Of a stretch of DNA of 64,000 nt, positions 1-9,764 are shown piece by piece (within the stretch, counting starts at the first letter, position 1; each line of letters begins with the position of its first letter). The notes beneath the pieces were generated by a model that saw nothing but the letters and a program-made list of their open reading frames with translations, had not been told where the DNA came from and made no database searches. Source of the DNA: Aliidiomarina taiwanensis (GTDB taxonomy: Bacteria; Pseudomonadota; Gammaproteobacteria; Enterobacterales; Alteromonadaceae); assembly GCF_003987015.1 (NCBI RefSeq), contig NZ_PIPQ01000004.1:81488-145487 (forward strand), written 5' to 3'. Made by a program: the position numbers and the translations under genes.

Positions 1-507
1 GAAGCGCACGGCAAACCAGACAAGTTGGTGTTTTCTTATCACGGCGTACCAAAAAAGTACTTGCTGAAGGGCGACCCGTACCACTGTGAGTGCTATAAAA
101 CCAGCCGGTTGGTTGCTACCGAGCTTGGCTTGGGGGATGAGGAATATATCACTACCTTTCAGTCACGTTTTGGTCGTGAAGAGTGGCTTCAGCCTTACAC
201 GGACAAAACCCTCCAAGGGTTACCAGCACAAGGAGTAAAGCACATTCAAGTGGTGTGCCCTGGTTTTGCGGCTGACTGTTTAGAAACCATAGAAGAAATC
301 GACATAGAAAACAGAGAGTACTTTCTAGAAGCAGGCGGTGAAACGTTTGAGTACATCCCGTGCTTAAATGCAACACCAGAGCACATACAAGCCCTTGCTT
401 CTATTATTGAGGAACAATTACAAGGCTGGTCAGCACAAACAGTGGCAGAAGCCGATGAAACAAAACAGAATTTTCAGCGTCTGAATAGTGGAAGCGAAGG
501 AAAATAA
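1..507 (+). CDS. hemH: Ferrochelatase, C-terminal part (cut by window start)
   Basis: Ferrochelatase inserts ferrous iron into protoporphyrin IX, the last step of haem synthesis, at the cytoplasmic face of the membrane. The reading frame is open from base 1, so the start lies outside the window; about 168 residues are present. It shows the FSYHGVP segment with the catalytic histidine, [15 protein letters not shown], and [15 protein letters not shown], which carries the conserved acidic residue. These are family landmarks in the usual order. The protein ends after a short polar tail. The next gene begins 24 bp downstream on the same strand. Confidence 0.95.
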   Translation, partial: EAHGKPDKLVFSYHGVPKKYLLKGDPYHCECYKTSRLVATELGLGDEEYITTFQSRFGREEWLQPYTDKTLQGLPAQGVKHIQVVCPGFAADCLETIEEIDIENREYFLEAGGETFEYIPCLNATPEHIQALASIIEEQLQGWSAQTVAEADETKQNFQRLNSGSEGK

Positions 508-531
508 CGCGTGGATAGTTAAGGAGACTAT

Positions 532-1059
532 ATGCTTGGAGTGTTAGCTAAACTGCTTAAAGCGCTCAATTCAGAAACCAGCGCTTGGGCACTTGCGACG
601 GGAATAGCCTTAGGTATGGTGGTAGGCTTTACCCCCTTATGGAGTGTACATAACCTTTTTATATTGTTCGTCGTTCTAGCATTTCGGGTTAACGTGAGCT
701 TTTTTCTACTGAGCTTCACTTTAGCTTCGGGGCTTGCCTACCTGCTTGACCCTGCTTTTAACTACGTAGGCGAGTACTTGCTTACCTCTCAAAGCTTGCT
801 CGGGTTGTGGCAGTCGCTATACGAGGTGCCGCTAGCGCGCATCATGCAGTTTAATCACACCATTTCACTTGGTAGTTTAGTAATCGCACTTATTCTATTT
901 ATTCCTGTGCTACTTATTGCGCGCTTTATCGTTAATAATTATCGCTCGCACATACAAGCACGAATTGCACGTTTGCCTCTGGTGAACGTTATTAAAGGCA
1001 CGCGCTTTTGGGCTATTTATCAGAAGATCAGTGCAGTGAAAGTTGGAGGGCAGTCATGA
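532..1059 (+). CDS. Conserved membrane protein, TIGR03546-like (DUF2062-related)
   Basis: A 175-residue protein with about four hydrophobic segments (roughly residues 18-50, 58-75 and 105-130). The glycine-rich start (ATGIALGMVVGFTPLWSVHN) resembles the DUF2062 / TIGR03546 family of small inner-membrane proteins of unknown function. I recall TIGR03546 members being encoded next to TIGR03545 proteins, and the next gene fits that description. AAGGAG lies just upstream of the ATG. The stop overlaps the next start (ATGA), which suggests translational coupling. Function unknown; the family name is from memory. Confidence 0.75.
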   Translation: MLGVLAKLLKALNSETSAWALATGIALGMVVGFTPLWSVHNLFILFVVLAFRVNVSFFLLSFTLASGLAYLLDPAFNYVGEYLLTSQSLLGLWQSLYEVPLARIMQFNHTISLGSLVIALILFIPVLLIARFIVNNYRSHIQARIARLPLVNVIKGTRFWAIYQKISAVKVGGQS

Positions 1060-2825
1060 AAAAAGTAATACGTTGGCCTGGACTACTCACTTTTGTTGCG
1101 CTACTGCTGGCACTAGCACTGTTTGTTAGCTTGTTTTTAGACAGCTTGGTTCGTTTTGGTCTTAGCTCTGCACTCTCCCGAATGAATAATGCGGAAGTGA
1201 ATATAGCGCAAGTGGAGTTGCAGTGGTCTCCTTTCGCAGTGCAGTTACAGGAACTTGAAATGACAGACCCTGACGTGCCAACCCATAACAGATTTTTTGC
1301 AGAAAACCTGCAAGCGCAAGTACGTTTTTTAGAGCTGTTTATTGGCAAAGTGCACATAGAAACCTTAACCGCAGAAGGCATTCAGCTTGGAACTGAACGT
1401 AAAACAGAAGGCTGGGTGAAAGCCAATGAAACGGCGGAGAGGGAGCCTGTGCCGTTGCGCGAGCGTTTGGCCGAATACAATATAGAACTCCCTACAGCGG
1501 AGTCTTTTTTGGCTGGCGCAGATATTCAAACACCTGGCTTGTTAACCGAGGCTGAAGAAAAGTTTCAGCAGCGACGAGCTGAGTTTGAGCTGGCGCGGCA
1601 CGAACTCCCTAGCAAAGAGGTGTTGGAAGAGTATAAAACACGCATAGAAGCTATTATTGACGCTAAACCGAAAAAGCCCCGGGAGTTATTAGCTGCTCGA
1701 GAAGCCTTAAAAGAAATAAAAGCGGATATTAGGACAGACAAAGCGAAAGTAGAAGCGTTTTTGCAGGTAAGCGAAAACATGGTGGCCGCAACCGAGCAAG
1801 ATGTGGCAACGCTACGGACAAGCTACCAAGAGGACATTGAAAAAGCACAGGCACTGTTTCAGCGAGACCCTGAGTCACTAACGGCTTTAAGTGGTATTTT
1901 ATTTGGCGAGACAGTGGAACAGTGGGCACATTATGGTTTAGTGGCCATGGACGTGTTAGCTCCTTTATTAAAAAACGCCCACGGTGAAAACGAAGCGCAA
2001 AAATATAACCGCTGGACGGGCCGTTATATTGACTTCGACACCCAAAGCAGCCCAACCTTTTGGATTAAAGAAGCCAAGTTGAGTATGCAGCTAGAACCGC
2101 TAGAGCTCGCTCTTTCCATGCAAAACGTTACCTGGCAACATGAGCGAATTAATACCGCCACCACATACAATGTAGTCGCTGCGAGCGGAGAAAGTTGGGA
2201 TACCTTCAACTTTAATGGAGAGCTATTTATTAATAATCAAGGGCAGGTTCGTGGCGAGCAAATGTGGCAGCTTCAGGGGGCGCAGCTGCAAAACCTTGCC
2301 CTTTCGGGGAGCTCTGCTTTGGGTGTGGAATTGTCGCACGCATATGTCAATAGCCGAGGCTCGTTAACTTTGAATGCTGGGCAATTCGACGGCCAAAGCG
2401 AATTTCAGTTTGCCCAAGCCAACTTCCACGTTGATGGATCATCAGGATTTGCGTCCTACCTAGGGGAAGCGCTGAGCAGCATTGAAGCCTTTGGTTTGGA
2501 TCTCGGTATTCGCGGTGAATTAACCCAACCTCGCTTTTCACTTCATTCAGACTTAGACCGCCAGCTAGGAGCGCAAATAAACGCACGTCTAAAGTCGGAA
2601 GCGGACGCACGCTTGCAACATGTAAAAGAGTCTTTAACCGCACAGTCTGAAGGTGTACTTGCGGATATAGGGCCTTGGTTAGAACAAGCGCAAGCACTCC
2701 AAGCAGAAGGGAAAAGCATCAACGAAGCATTTACAGAGCTGCTAGAAACAGAGCTGGAAAGTCTTATTGATACGGAGCGAGATCGCTTACTTGAGCGATT
2801 GAAAGGAAAGTTAGGTGGAAACTAA
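1056..2825 (+). CDS. Conserved envelope protein, TIGR03545-like
   Basis: I chose the ATG at 1056 (589 residues) because GGAGGG precedes it and it overlaps the previous stop by 4 bp; an upstream in-frame start would run inside the previous gene. One N-terminal transmembrane helix (about residues 8-30) is followed by a long, probably periplasmic region. That region has a coiled-coil-like charged stretch at about 150-270 and AsmA-like beta-rich sequence after it (for example FNGELFINNQGQVRGEQMW). This matches my recollection of the TIGR03545 family. It pairs with the upstream membrane protein. An AsmA-like lipid-transport role is possible but not shown. Confidence 0.7.
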   Translation: MKKVIRWPGLLTFVALLLALALFVSLFLDSLVRFGLSSALSRMNNAEVNIAQVELQWSPFAVQLQELEMTDPDVPTHNRFFAENLQAQVRFLELFIGKVHIETLTAEGIQLGTERKTEGWVKANETAEREPVPLRERLAEYNIELPTAESFLAGADIQTPGLLTEAEEKFQQRRAEFELARHELPSKEVLEEYKTRIEAIIDAKPKKPRELLAAREALKEIKADIRTDKAKVEAFLQVSENMVAATEQDVATLRTSYQEDIEKAQALFQRDPESLTALSGILFGETVEQWAHYGLVAMDVLAPLLKNAHGENEAQKYNRWTGRYIDFDTQSSPTFWIKEAKLSMQLEPLELALSMQNVTWQHERINTATTYNVVAASGESWDTFNFNGELFINNQGQVRGEQMWQLQGAQLQNLALSGSSALGVELSHAYVNSRGSLTLNAGQFDGQSEFQFAQANFHVDGSSGFASYLGEALSSIEAFGLDLGIRGELTQPRFSLHSDLDRQLGAQINARLKSEADARLQHVKESLTAQSEGVLADIGPWLEQAQALQAEGKSINEAFTELLETELESLIDTERDRLLERLKGKLGGN

Positions 2826-2899
2826 TGTGTGCTGGTTAGCAGTGCTGCTTGACTGAATAACATGTAGCCCATATGTAAAAAGAATGCGGTCGTTAACAT

Positions 2900-2927
2900 T
2901 TCGCTTAGTGGGCGCTTCGGTTACAAT
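2900..2927 (+). promoter_or_regulatory. Possible sigma-70 promoter of yajC-secD-secF
   Basis: TTCGCT at 2900-2905 and TACAAT at 2922-2927, separated by 16 bp, lie in the 174-bp gap before yajC. The -10 is good and the -35 is weak. The tgt-queA genes that often precede yajC are absent, so the cluster needs its own promoter. Confidence 0.3.
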
Positions 2928-2999
2928 ACAGCGTTAATTTTATCTTGAGCCAATAACTGAATAGAAAACTGGCTTACCCAATCAACGAGAGGAAAAGTA

Positions 3000-3332
3000 A
3001 TGGACTTTTTTATTGCAAATGCATACGCACAACAAGCTGGACAAGAAGGTAACCCAGCATCACTCATTATTATGTTGTTGGTGTTCGGTCTAATTTTCTA
3101 CTTCATGATTTTCCGTCCGCAGTCTAAGCGTATGAAAGAGCATAAAAACCTAGTGAGCTCACTTGCGAAGGGCGACGAAGTGCTTATGCAGGGCGGCATT
3201 ATCGGGAAAATCGAAAAAGTAGACGCTGACAGCGACATCATGGTTATTCTTCTCACTGACTCGGTTGCCATTTCAGTACAGAAAAGCGCTGTTACCACAG
3301 TATTACCAAAAGGTTCTATGAAGTCTCTATAA
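3000..3332 (+). CDS. yajC: Preprotein translocase accessory subunit YajC
   Basis: YajC is the small membrane partner of SecDF in the holo-translocon. The 110-residue protein has a short periplasmic N-terminus, one transmembrane helix at about 20-40 (IIMLLVFGLIFYFMIFRPQ, with the hallmark FRPQ), and the conserved cytoplasmic SLAKGDEVLMQGGIIGKI segment. The length is that of the family. A purine-rich AGAGGAAAAG precedes the ATG. It is followed 24 bp later by secD, the standard gene order. Confidence 0.96.
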   Translation: MDFFIANAYAQQAGQEGNPASLIIMLLVFGLIFYFMIFRPQSKRMKEHKNLVSSLAKGDEVLMQGGIIGKIEKVDADSDIMVILLTDSVAISVQKSAVTTVLPKGSMKSL

Positions 3333-3356
3333 CCTGAAGCGATAAAGGAAAGGCCT

Positions 3357-5207
3357 GTGTTAAACAGATACCCCTTATGGAAAAACTTGGTAATACTCGC
3401 AGTTGTGCTTTTCTGTGCACTGTACGCGTTACCAAATATTTATGGTGAAGACCACGCAGTGCAGGTTTCTGCAACCCGCGGCGGTGAAGTAACCACACAA
3501 ACGTTGCAGCAGGTTGAGTCTGCATTGCAGCGGGAAGGCATTTCGCCCCGCGGCATAACCTTCGAGAATGACCAAATTCTTGTTCGGGTAAACTCAGACA
3601 CAGAACAGCTTGCTGCTCGTGAAACCTTGGTAAAGGAACTCGGAAGCCAATACATCGTTGCGCTTAACCTAGCCCCAGCAACCCCCTCATGGCTCGACAA
3701 AATTGGTGGCATGCCACTAAAGCTTGGCCTTGACTTGCGAGGCGGTGTGCACTTCTTAATGGAAGTGGACATGAACGAAGCGTTAACCAAAATGCACGAC
3801 CAAATGCTCACAACAGTGCGTGACCGCTTAATTGAAGAGCGTGTGCGTTACTTAAGTGTGGCGGACAATGACGGTGACTTGGTGGTGCAACTGCGCACCG
3901 ACGAAGACTTTCAGCGTGCTGTAAGCTTGTTGCGAAACCAGTACCAGGGGTACACCACAGAACTAGACGCTAGCACCAATACCATGCGTTTAGTGATGAC
4001 AGAGGCACAGCTTCAGGAAATCCGTTCAAACGCGATTGAGCAAAACATTACCATTCTGCGCAACCGTGTTGACGAGCTTGGTGTCGCCGAGCCGCTTATT
4101 CAGCGCCAAGGCCAAGACAGAATTGTGGTGGAGCTACCAGGCGTTCAAGATACTGCCCGTGCGAAAGAAATTTTGGGCGCAACGGCAACCCTCGAGTTTC
4201 GTTTTGTGGACACCAAAAACGACCTGCGCGATGCATTAGAAGGGCGTGTGCCTTTTGGCAGCAAACTGTATAACCAACGGGGCGGTGGTCAGGTTCTGAC
4301 GGAAGGGCGAGTCATCCTAACAGGTGACCATATTGTAAACGCCTCAACCAGCTACGACGAAAACGGTCGCCCACAGGTAAACATTAACCTGGACTCTGCT
4401 GGTGGGCGCTTAATGAGCCAAGCCACGGCCAGCCGTATTGGCGACCCCATGGCAACAGTATTTATTGAGTTTGTGGCGACGGGTGAAAAAACGCCTGAAG
4501 GTCGCATAGCTTTTGACCGCATCGAAGAAGTTGTGAGTGTTGCCACTATCCAAGCTCGCTTAGGTAGTAGTTTCCGCATTACCGGAGTAGGCGGCATTCA
4601 AGAAGCCCAAAACCTGGCACTCTTACTGCGAGCCGGTGCGTTAATTGCTCCTATTCAAATAGTTGAAGAGCGCACCGTTGGACCAAGCTTAGGTGCAGAC
4701 AACGTGCGTGCAGGACTTACGGCTATTTTAGCTGGTTTTGTACTTGTGCTGCTCTTTATGGGTATTTACTACCGCAAGTTTGGCTTTGTTGCCAACCTAG
4801 CTCTGTTAACCAACCTCGTCATGATTGTCGGTATTATGTCGCTCATTCCAGGGGCTACACTGACCATGCCAGGCATGGCCGGGATACTTCTGACAGTCGG
4901 TATGGCAGTTGACGCGAACGTGATTATTTTTGAACGTATTCGCGAAGAATTAAAAGAAGGACGCAGCCCTCAGCAAGCCATTTCGCGAGGTTATGAGAAC
5001 GCTTTAACAACCATTGCGGACGCAAACATTACCACGCTCATAACAGCACTTATTCTGTTTGCAGTAGGGACAGGCTCTATTAAAGGGTTCGCGGTTACCT
5101 TAGGTATTGGTATTGCAACTTCCATGTTTACTGCCATAACAGGCACCCGTGCGGTGATTAACCTCACCTGGGGACGTCAAAAGCGTCTGACCGAGCTGTC
5201 AATCTAG
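3357..5207 (+). CDS. secD: Protein translocase subunit SecD
   Basis: SecD, with SecF, uses the proton-motive force to pull exported proteins across the inner membrane on the periplasmic side. The protein has 616 residues, the normal size. Landmarks are one N-terminal helix (about 9-27), the GLDLRGGVHFLMEVD motif at the start of the P1 domain, a large periplasmic domain, and five C-terminal helices including TVGMAVDANVIIFERI. Translation begins at GTG 3357, preceded by AAAGGAAAGG. secF follows after 10 bp. Confidence 0.97.
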   Translation: MLNRYPLWKNLVILAVVLFCALYALPNIYGEDHAVQVSATRGGEVTTQTLQQVESALQREGISPRGITFENDQILVRVNSDTEQLAARETLVKELGSQYIVALNLAPATPSWLDKIGGMPLKLGLDLRGGVHFLMEVDMNEALTKMHDQMLTTVRDRLIEERVRYLSVADNDGDLVVQLRTDEDFQRAVSLLRNQYQGYTTELDASTNTMRLVMTEAQLQEIRSNAIEQNITILRNRVDELGVAEPLIQRQGQDRIVVELPGVQDTARAKEILGATATLEFRFVDTKNDLRDALEGRVPFGSKLYNQRGGGQVLTEGRVILTGDHIVNASTSYDENGRPQVNINLDSAGGRLMSQATASRIGDPMATVFIEFVATGEKTPEGRIAFDRIEEVVSVATIQARLGSSFRITGVGGIQEAQNLALLLRAGALIAPIQIVEERTVGPSLGADNVRAGLTAILAGFVLVLLFMGIYYRKFGFVANLALLTNLVMIVGIMSLIPGATLTMPGMAGILLTVGMAVDANVIIFERIREELKEGRSPQQAISRGYENALTTIADANITTLITALILFAVGTGSIKGFAVTLGIGIATSMFTAITGTRAVINLTWGRQKRLTELSI

Positions 5208-5217
5208 GAGAGGCACT

Positions 5218-6171
5218 ATGTTTGAAATTACAAAAATGGACGGCGACAACCCGGTTAAATTTATGGACTACCGCAAGCACACCACGTGGTTGTCTATTGT
5301 TTTTGCTGTTATCGCCTTAACCAGCTTAACCATTAATAAACTAAACTGGGGTCTCGACTTTACCGGTGGGACCCTGGTGGAAGTAAGTTTTAGCCAAGCG
5401 GCGGATTTACCGAAACTTCGTGATGTTCTTGCTGACAATAGCTTCGACGACGCTGTGGTGCAAAGCTATGGCACACCGCAAGACGTACTGGTACGAATTC
5501 CTCCACGTGACACAGCGGAAGCAGAGTCGATAGGCGAACAACTGCTGACTTTGTTACAAGCTGAGATAGACTCAAATATTGTAATGCGTCGGGTTGAATT
5601 TGTTGGGCCGCAGGTTGGAGACGAACTTGCTGAAGCGGGTGCACTCGCCATTTTGGTGGCGATGATTTGTATTCTAGCGTACGTTTCATTCAGGTTTGAA
5701 TGGCGGTTAGCTATGTCGGCTGTTGCAGGACTTTTCCAAGATGTATTAATGATCTTGGGCGTGTTCTCACTACTACAAATCGAAATCGATTTAACAATAC
5801 TGGCTGCATTGTTGGCTGTTATCGGATATTCCCTTAACGACAGTATTGTAGTGGCGGACCGTATTCGGGAGAACTTCCGTTTACTGCGAAAAGAAACGCC
5901 TGTGTCTGTATTCAACATTTCGATTAGCCAAACGATGAGCCGTACGTTAATTACCTCCCTAACAACTTTGTTGGTGTTAGTTACCTTGTTCTTCTTTGGT
6001 GGACCTATGATTGAAGGCTTCTCTATAGCCATGATTATAGGGGTTGTAGTTGGTACTTATTCATCAGTATTTACCCGAAGCACCCTTGCTTTAGCACTTG
6101 GTATTTCACGTGAAAACTTAATGCCGCCTGAAGTGGAAAAAGAAGGTGAAGACCAAGAGGTACTACTGTAA
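5218..6171 (+). CDS. secF: Protein translocase subunit SecF
   Basis: The partner of SecD in the proton-driven late step of protein export. It has 317 residues and six predicted membrane helices. The family motifs GLDFTGGTLVEV (after helix 1) and GYSLNDSIVVADRIREN (helix 4-5 region) are both present. AGGAGAGGC stands just before the ATG. A strong intrinsic terminator follows, closing the yajC-secD-secF operon. Confidence 0.97.
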   Translation: MFEITKMDGDNPVKFMDYRKHTTWLSIVFAVIALTSLTINKLNWGLDFTGGTLVEVSFSQAADLPKLRDVLADNSFDDAVVQSYGTPQDVLVRIPPRDTAEAESIGEQLLTLLQAEIDSNIVMRRVEFVGPQVGDELAEAGALAILVAMICILAYVSFRFEWRLAMSAVAGLFQDVLMILGVFSLLQIEIDLTILAALLAVIGYSLNDSIVVADRIRENFRLLRKETPVSVFNISISQTMSRTLITSLTTLLVLVTLFFFGGPMIEGFSIAMIIGVVVGTYSSVFTRSTLALALGISRENLMPPEVEKEGEDQEVLL

Positions 6172-6188
6172 ACAGTGGTTCTTACTTT

Positions 6189-6222
6189 AAGCCCCAACGA
6201 GTCATGTCGCTGGGGCTTTTTT
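6189..6222 (+). terminator. Intrinsic terminator after secF
   Basis: AGCCCCA (6190-6196) pairs with TGGGGCT (6211-6217). An inner CGA/TCG pair extends the stem, and a run of six T follows. Confidence 0.9.
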
Positions 6223-6322
6223 ATTGGCTTTGCAAAAGAATGGCTAAGAAAAATAAGCTTATGGCTCGTTACTACACCCTATGCTAATCTAATTACTATA
6301 AAACGAATTAAAGGTAGTAGGT

Positions 6323-7096
6323 ATGTTATTTGTTGTTTCACCAGCTAAAAATTTAGACTATGAGTCGGCCGTCCCAACGGACCAGTACAGCATGCCCGAG
6401 TTATTAGACGAGGCCGAAGAACTGGTTACTGTATGTAAAGAGTTAACACCACAAGAGCTTGGTAGCTTAATGAAAATAAGCGACAAGTTAGCAGGGTTGA
6501 ATGCAGCGCGCTTCACCGAGTGGAAACGACCATTCACCCTAGAAAATGCCAAGCAAGCGATGTTCGCTTTCAATGGCGATGTTTACGCAGGGCTGGAAGC
6601 TGCAAGCCTTTCACAAAAAGCGATTGAATATAGCCAACAGCACATGCGCATACTGTCGGGTTTATATGGGGTGTTGCGCCCACTCGACTTAATGCAGCCC
6701 TACCGTCTAGAAATGGGGACTCGACTTGCCAACCCAGGTGGAAAAAACCTTTATGAATTTTGGGGCGACCGCGTCACCGAGAACTTGAACCATGCACTTG
6801 CAGAGTCTAATAGCAACGTGTTGGTTAATTTAGCATCAAATGAGTACTTTAAAGCGGTCAATAAAAAGAAATTGAAGGTGCCTATTGTCACGCCTGTCTT
6901 TAAAGACACGAAAAATGGTCAGCAAAAGATTATTAGCTTTTACGCTAAGAAAGCGCGCGGCATGATGGGGCGCTATATATTAGAGAACCAGCCACAGCAA
7001 GTAAGCGACTTAAAGGCATTTAACACCGCTGGTTATGCGTTTGACGAGCAGGCTTCAACAGAGTTTGAGTTGGTATTCACTCGACCCGAGCAATAG
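6323..7096 (+). CDS. yaaA: Peroxide stress protein YaaA
   Basis: YaaA (DUF328/UPF0246) is a DNA-binding cytoplasmic protein that lowers free iron and limits Fenton damage under hydrogen peroxide in E. coli. The 257-residue product is full length. It opens with [15 protein letters not shown], has the conserved [20 protein letters not shown] block, and ends with the ARGMMGRYI and [10 protein letters not shown] segments. It stands alone after the secF terminator. An AAAGGTAGTAGG sequence precedes the ATG. No OxyR site was identified. Confidence 0.95.
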   Translation: MLFVVSPAKNLDYESAVPTDQYSMPELLDEAEELVTVCKELTPQELGSLMKISDKLAGLNAARFTEWKRPFTLENAKQAMFAFNGDVYAGLEAASLSQKAIEYSQQHMRILSGLYGVLRPLDLMQPYRLEMGTRLANPGGKNLYEFWGDRVTENLNHALAESNSNVLVNLASNEYFKAVNKKKLKVPIVTPVFKDTKNGQQKIISFYAKKARGMMGRYILENQPQQVSDLKAFNTAGYAFDEQASTEFELVFTRPEQ

Positions 7097-7147
7097 AGGT
7101 TAGCTAGCACTGGCTACCAATAACAGCTTCAAATAAGGAAGGGTATT

Positions 7148-8002
7148 ATGCGAGAAGATAATCAGAACGATGTAAATGTATCACCCGCAGCAACAAATAC
7201 TAATACGAAGGTGATCGTCGGTATTTGTGTGGTGGTTGCGATTGTGATTATTGGTTGGGCCGTTTTTTCTGGCGGTGAGCCAGAGCCTCAACCTGAGCCA
7301 ATACCGGTTGCTGTGGAAGAAACACAGCCCCCAGTTGAAATGCCATTACCAGAAGAGCCTGCCATAGCAGAAGAAGTGCTGCCGGAGCTGGATATAGTGG
7401 AAGAGCCCGAGCCAGAAATGGTGGTTACACCTGCTTTACCGCAGCTTGCAAATAGCACCCCTGTGGTAATGACCGAACTGAACACACGGCGGGTGAATAC
7501 CCGCGCCATTCACAGCGACAACCTGGTGCGTGACTTTGTAGCTTTCGTCGACAACCTAGCAGTAGGCGAGATTGCGCGTGAAAGTGCGGTTATTAAAGGT
7601 CCTGAAGCTCGCTTTGCCGTGCAGGAAGTTGACGGTAACTTATACCTCGACCCACAAAGTTACGAGCGCTATAACCCTATAGTTGACTGGTTCGTGAATA
7701 TGGATAACCAGGCACTAATAACGGTGTTTGAAGAGTACGAGCCGTTATTTGACGAAGCCTTTGCTGAAATATCGCGCCCGGATGCAAGTTTTCGGGAGCG
7801 CTTACAACAAGCCGCCCAGGTACTGCTCGACACTCCGGCGCAAAGAGGCATGTTGGAACTGAAGCAAGAAAAGGTCATGTACACGTTTGCAGACGAGTCA
7901 CTGGAGTCATTACCCGCCGCGCAAAAACAAATGCTGCGCTTAGGTCCTGATAATATGGCACGCGTGAAACGCAAAATTAACTCGCTGTTACAAGCCTTAT
8001 AA
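7148..8002 (+). CDS. DUF3014 family membrane-anchored protein
   Basis: A 284-residue protein with a polar cytoplasmic N-terminus, one transmembrane helix (about 22-40, VIVGICVVVAIVIIGWAVF), and a proline/glutamate-rich linker (about 43-105). A globular C-terminal domain probably lies in the periplasm. This layout and the NLVRDFVAFVDNLAVGEIA region match DUF3014. The function of the family is not known to me. TAAGGAAGGG precedes the ATG. It may form a loose operon with the acyltransferase that starts 11 bp downstream. Confidence 0.75.
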   Translation: MREDNQNDVNVSPAATNTNTKVIVGICVVVAIVIIGWAVFSGGEPEPQPEPIPVAVEETQPPVEMPLPEEPAIAEEVLPELDIVEEPEPEMVVTPALPQLANSTPVVMTELNTRRVNTRAIHSDNLVRDFVAFVDNLAVGEIARESAVIKGPEARFAVQEVDGNLYLDPQSYERYNPIVDWFVNMDNQALITVFEEYEPLFDEAFAEISRPDASFRERLQQAAQVLLDTPAQRGMLELKQEKVMYTFADESLESLPAAQKQMLRLGPDNMARVKRKINSLLQAL

Positions 8003-8013
8003 GTACTCAGACA

Positions 8014-8592
8014 ATGCACAGGTATAACAACTTCCCGATGCGCGGCAACAGTTTTAGCCGCGCTTTCGGACGCCTTGGTATGTGGTTACTTGGGGGCTGG
8101 AAAGTTGTTGGTCAAATGCCCGACATAAAGAAAGCGATTGTGCCTGTGGCACCCCATACCTCGAACTGGGACTTCTTTATTGGTGTATTTGCCATGTTAG
8201 CACTTGGTTTAAAACTTTCGTTCTTAGGTAAAAAAGAAATATTTGTCTTCCCTGTGCGCAGGCTGTTGACCTGGCTAGGTGGAGTTCCTGTAAACCGAGC
8301 CAGTGCCCACGGTGTGGTTGCAGATATAGCCAAGCAATTTAATGAGCGAGAGCAGCTCATTCTAGCTTTGTCGCCGGAAGGGACGCGCAGTAAAGTGGAG
8401 CATTGGCGAACGGGGTTTTTGCATATGGCCCGAGCTGCCAAGGTACCTGTTGTGCCAGTCGCGCTCGACTTTGCAAAACGAGAAATACAGATTGGCCAGC
8501 CCATAGAAATTGATGACGACATTGAGAAAGGGTTAAAAGAGGTACAAGCATTCACTCGCCAAGCACAGGCTAAATATCCGGAGAAAGCATGA
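8014..8592 (+). CDS. 1-acyl-glycerol-3-phosphate acyltransferase-like protein (PlsC superfamily)
   Basis: A 192-residue membrane-associated acyltransferase. It has the HX4D catalytic motif (HTSNWD, about residue 48), a substrate-binding block (SPEGTRSK, about 125) and a VPVALDF segment, in PlsC order. The likely reaction is transfer of an acyl chain to a lysophosphatidate-like acceptor, but this short subgroup has not been assigned a precise substrate. Starts at 8014 or 8038 are both possible, and neither has a clear Shine-Dalgarno. Its stop overlaps the next gene (ATGA). Confidence 0.8.
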   Translation: MHRYNNFPMRGNSFSRAFGRLGMWLLGGWKVVGQMPDIKKAIVPVAPHTSNWDFFIGVFAMLALGLKLSFLGKKEIFVFPVRRLLTWLGGVPVNRASAHGVVADIAKQFNEREQLILALSPEGTRSKVEHWRTGFLHMARAAKVPVVPVALDFAKREIQIGQPIEIDDDIEKGLKEVQAFTRQAQAKYPEKA

Positions 8593-9227
8593 ACCCGCAC
8601 TTCACTTTTCGCATTGTTCTGTTGTGTGCCTTGCTGCTCGTTGCTAGCCCTGTATTCGCTGGTTTCGACGAAGCACTTAGTGGTACGCCAAAAGCCTGGC
8701 AGCAAGGGCAGTGGCAAATAACTCCTCTGCAAACGAGTGATGATCGTTTATACTATAGGGCTCATCAAGGCTCGGCCGATTATTTGTATCATGTGCTTGG
8801 TTGGTCGTGGCCCACCAAGAAAATATCCCCTGAGGTCAATGCAGACATGGTGCGACATCATGTGGCACAGCATGAACGCAAAGCTGCCTTTACCTATGTG
8901 GTTCGGCATACGGGCGAAGAAGGTATTTTAGGTGCTATCTATCTAACGCCAGTGAATATGGAGCGCCGACACGTTCCGAACTTCAATCCGAATGAGTTTT
9001 CTGCAGAAGTGACCTTCTGGTTTACTCAAGGAGCTGAGTCGGCAGATGACAGTGAACGCCTACTGCAGGAGTTGATCATGTGGCTCACAGAAGAATGGCC
9101 CCAAGCCAAGGTATTAATGCCAGTACATAGCGACTACACCTTCGTGCATGAGCAAATGTTGGCATTAGAGCATGAGCCATTTACCGAAGACGCAGAGACC
9201 GGCGACCTGCTTTACCGCTTGCCCTGA
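8589..9227 (+). CDS. Hypothetical exported protein
   Basis: I do not recognise this 212-residue protein. A signal peptide is clear (residues 1-24, hydrophobic core IVLLCALLLVASPVFA, followed by GFDEA). The mature part has no transmembrane segment, is rich in aromatic residues and looks like a globular periplasmic domain. One stretch (RHTGEEGILGAIYLTPVN ... EVTFWF) faintly resembles an acyl- or acetyltransferase fold, but I cannot support that. It is translationally coupled to the acyltransferase gene by a 4-bp overlap. Confidence 0.7.
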   Translation: MNPHFTFRIVLLCALLLVASPVFAGFDEALSGTPKAWQQGQWQITPLQTSDDRLYYRAHQGSADYLYHVLGWSWPTKKISPEVNADMVRHHVAQHERKAAFTYVVRHTGEEGILGAIYLTPVNMERRHVPNFNPNEFSAEVTFWFTQGAESADDSERLLQELIMWLTEEWPQAKVLMPVHSDYTFVHEQMLALEHEPFTEDAETGDLLYRLP

Positions 9228-9232
9228 AAATG

Positions 9233-9241
9233 TGGTATTCT
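9233..9241 (+). promoter_or_regulatory. Possible extended -10 promoter of ribH
   Basis: TGGTATTCT (an extended -10 of the TGnTATnnT type) lies 49 bp before the ribH start and just after the previous stop. No good -35 at 17 bp is visible. There is no room for an FMN riboswitch between the genes. Confidence 0.35.
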
Positions 9242-9289
9242 GCGCGGCAATTAATCAGGTGTTCAAATTAAGCGAATATAGGAAACATT

Positions 9290-9754
9290 ATGAAGGTTAT
9301 CGAAGCAGGTGTTGCTGCACCAGGAAAAAAAGTTGCTATTGCGGTGTCACGTTTTAATAGCTTTATTGTTGACAAGTTACTAGAAGGCGCTGTCGATGCG
9401 CTAGAGCGCTTTGGGCAAGTGTCAAAAAGCGATATCACAGTGGTGCGTGTACCGGGTGCGTATGAACTGCCGTTGACCGCAAAGAAGCTGGCTGAGTCGG
9501 GTAAGTACGACGCAGTGATAGCTGTGGGTGCTGTTATTCGTGGTGGTACCCCACACTTTGACTATGTAGCAGGGCAAGCAAATACAGGATTAGCGCAAGT
9601 TGCTATGGACACAGGTGTACCTGTGGCCTTTGGTGTTATCACCACAGACACGGACGAGCAAGCCATAGATAGAGCGGGTGTAAAGCATGGCAACAAAGGT
9701 GCCGAAGCCGCATTAAGCGCACTAGAAATGATCAATGTATTAGAGCAAATTTGA
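9290..9754 (+). CDS. ribH: 6,7-dimethyl-8-ribityllumazine synthase
   Basis: Lumazine synthase condenses 5-amino-6-ribitylaminouracil with dihydroxybutanone phosphate, the penultimate step of riboflavin synthesis, as a cytoplasmic multimer. The 154-residue protein is full length. It carries the family blocks [47 protein letters not shown] (with the catalytic histidine) and [16 protein letters not shown]. The order ribH-nusB-thiL-pgpA is conserved in gammaproteobacteria. The gene usually preceding it (ribD/ribE/ribB) is not here. Confidence 0.96.
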   Translation: MKVIEAGVAAPGKKVAIAVSRFNSFIVDKLLEGAVDALERFGQVSKSDITVVRVPGAYELPLTAKKLAESGKYDAVIAVGAVIRGGTPHFDYVAGQANTGLAQVAMDTGVPVAFGVITTDTDEQAIDRAGVKHGNKGAEAALSALEMINVLEQI

Positions 9755-9764
9755 GGAGCATTGG

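Noticed and set aside
9228..9289. FMN riboswitch before ribH
   Set aside because: The gap is only 62 bp and lacks the conserved RFN element; a simple promoter fits.
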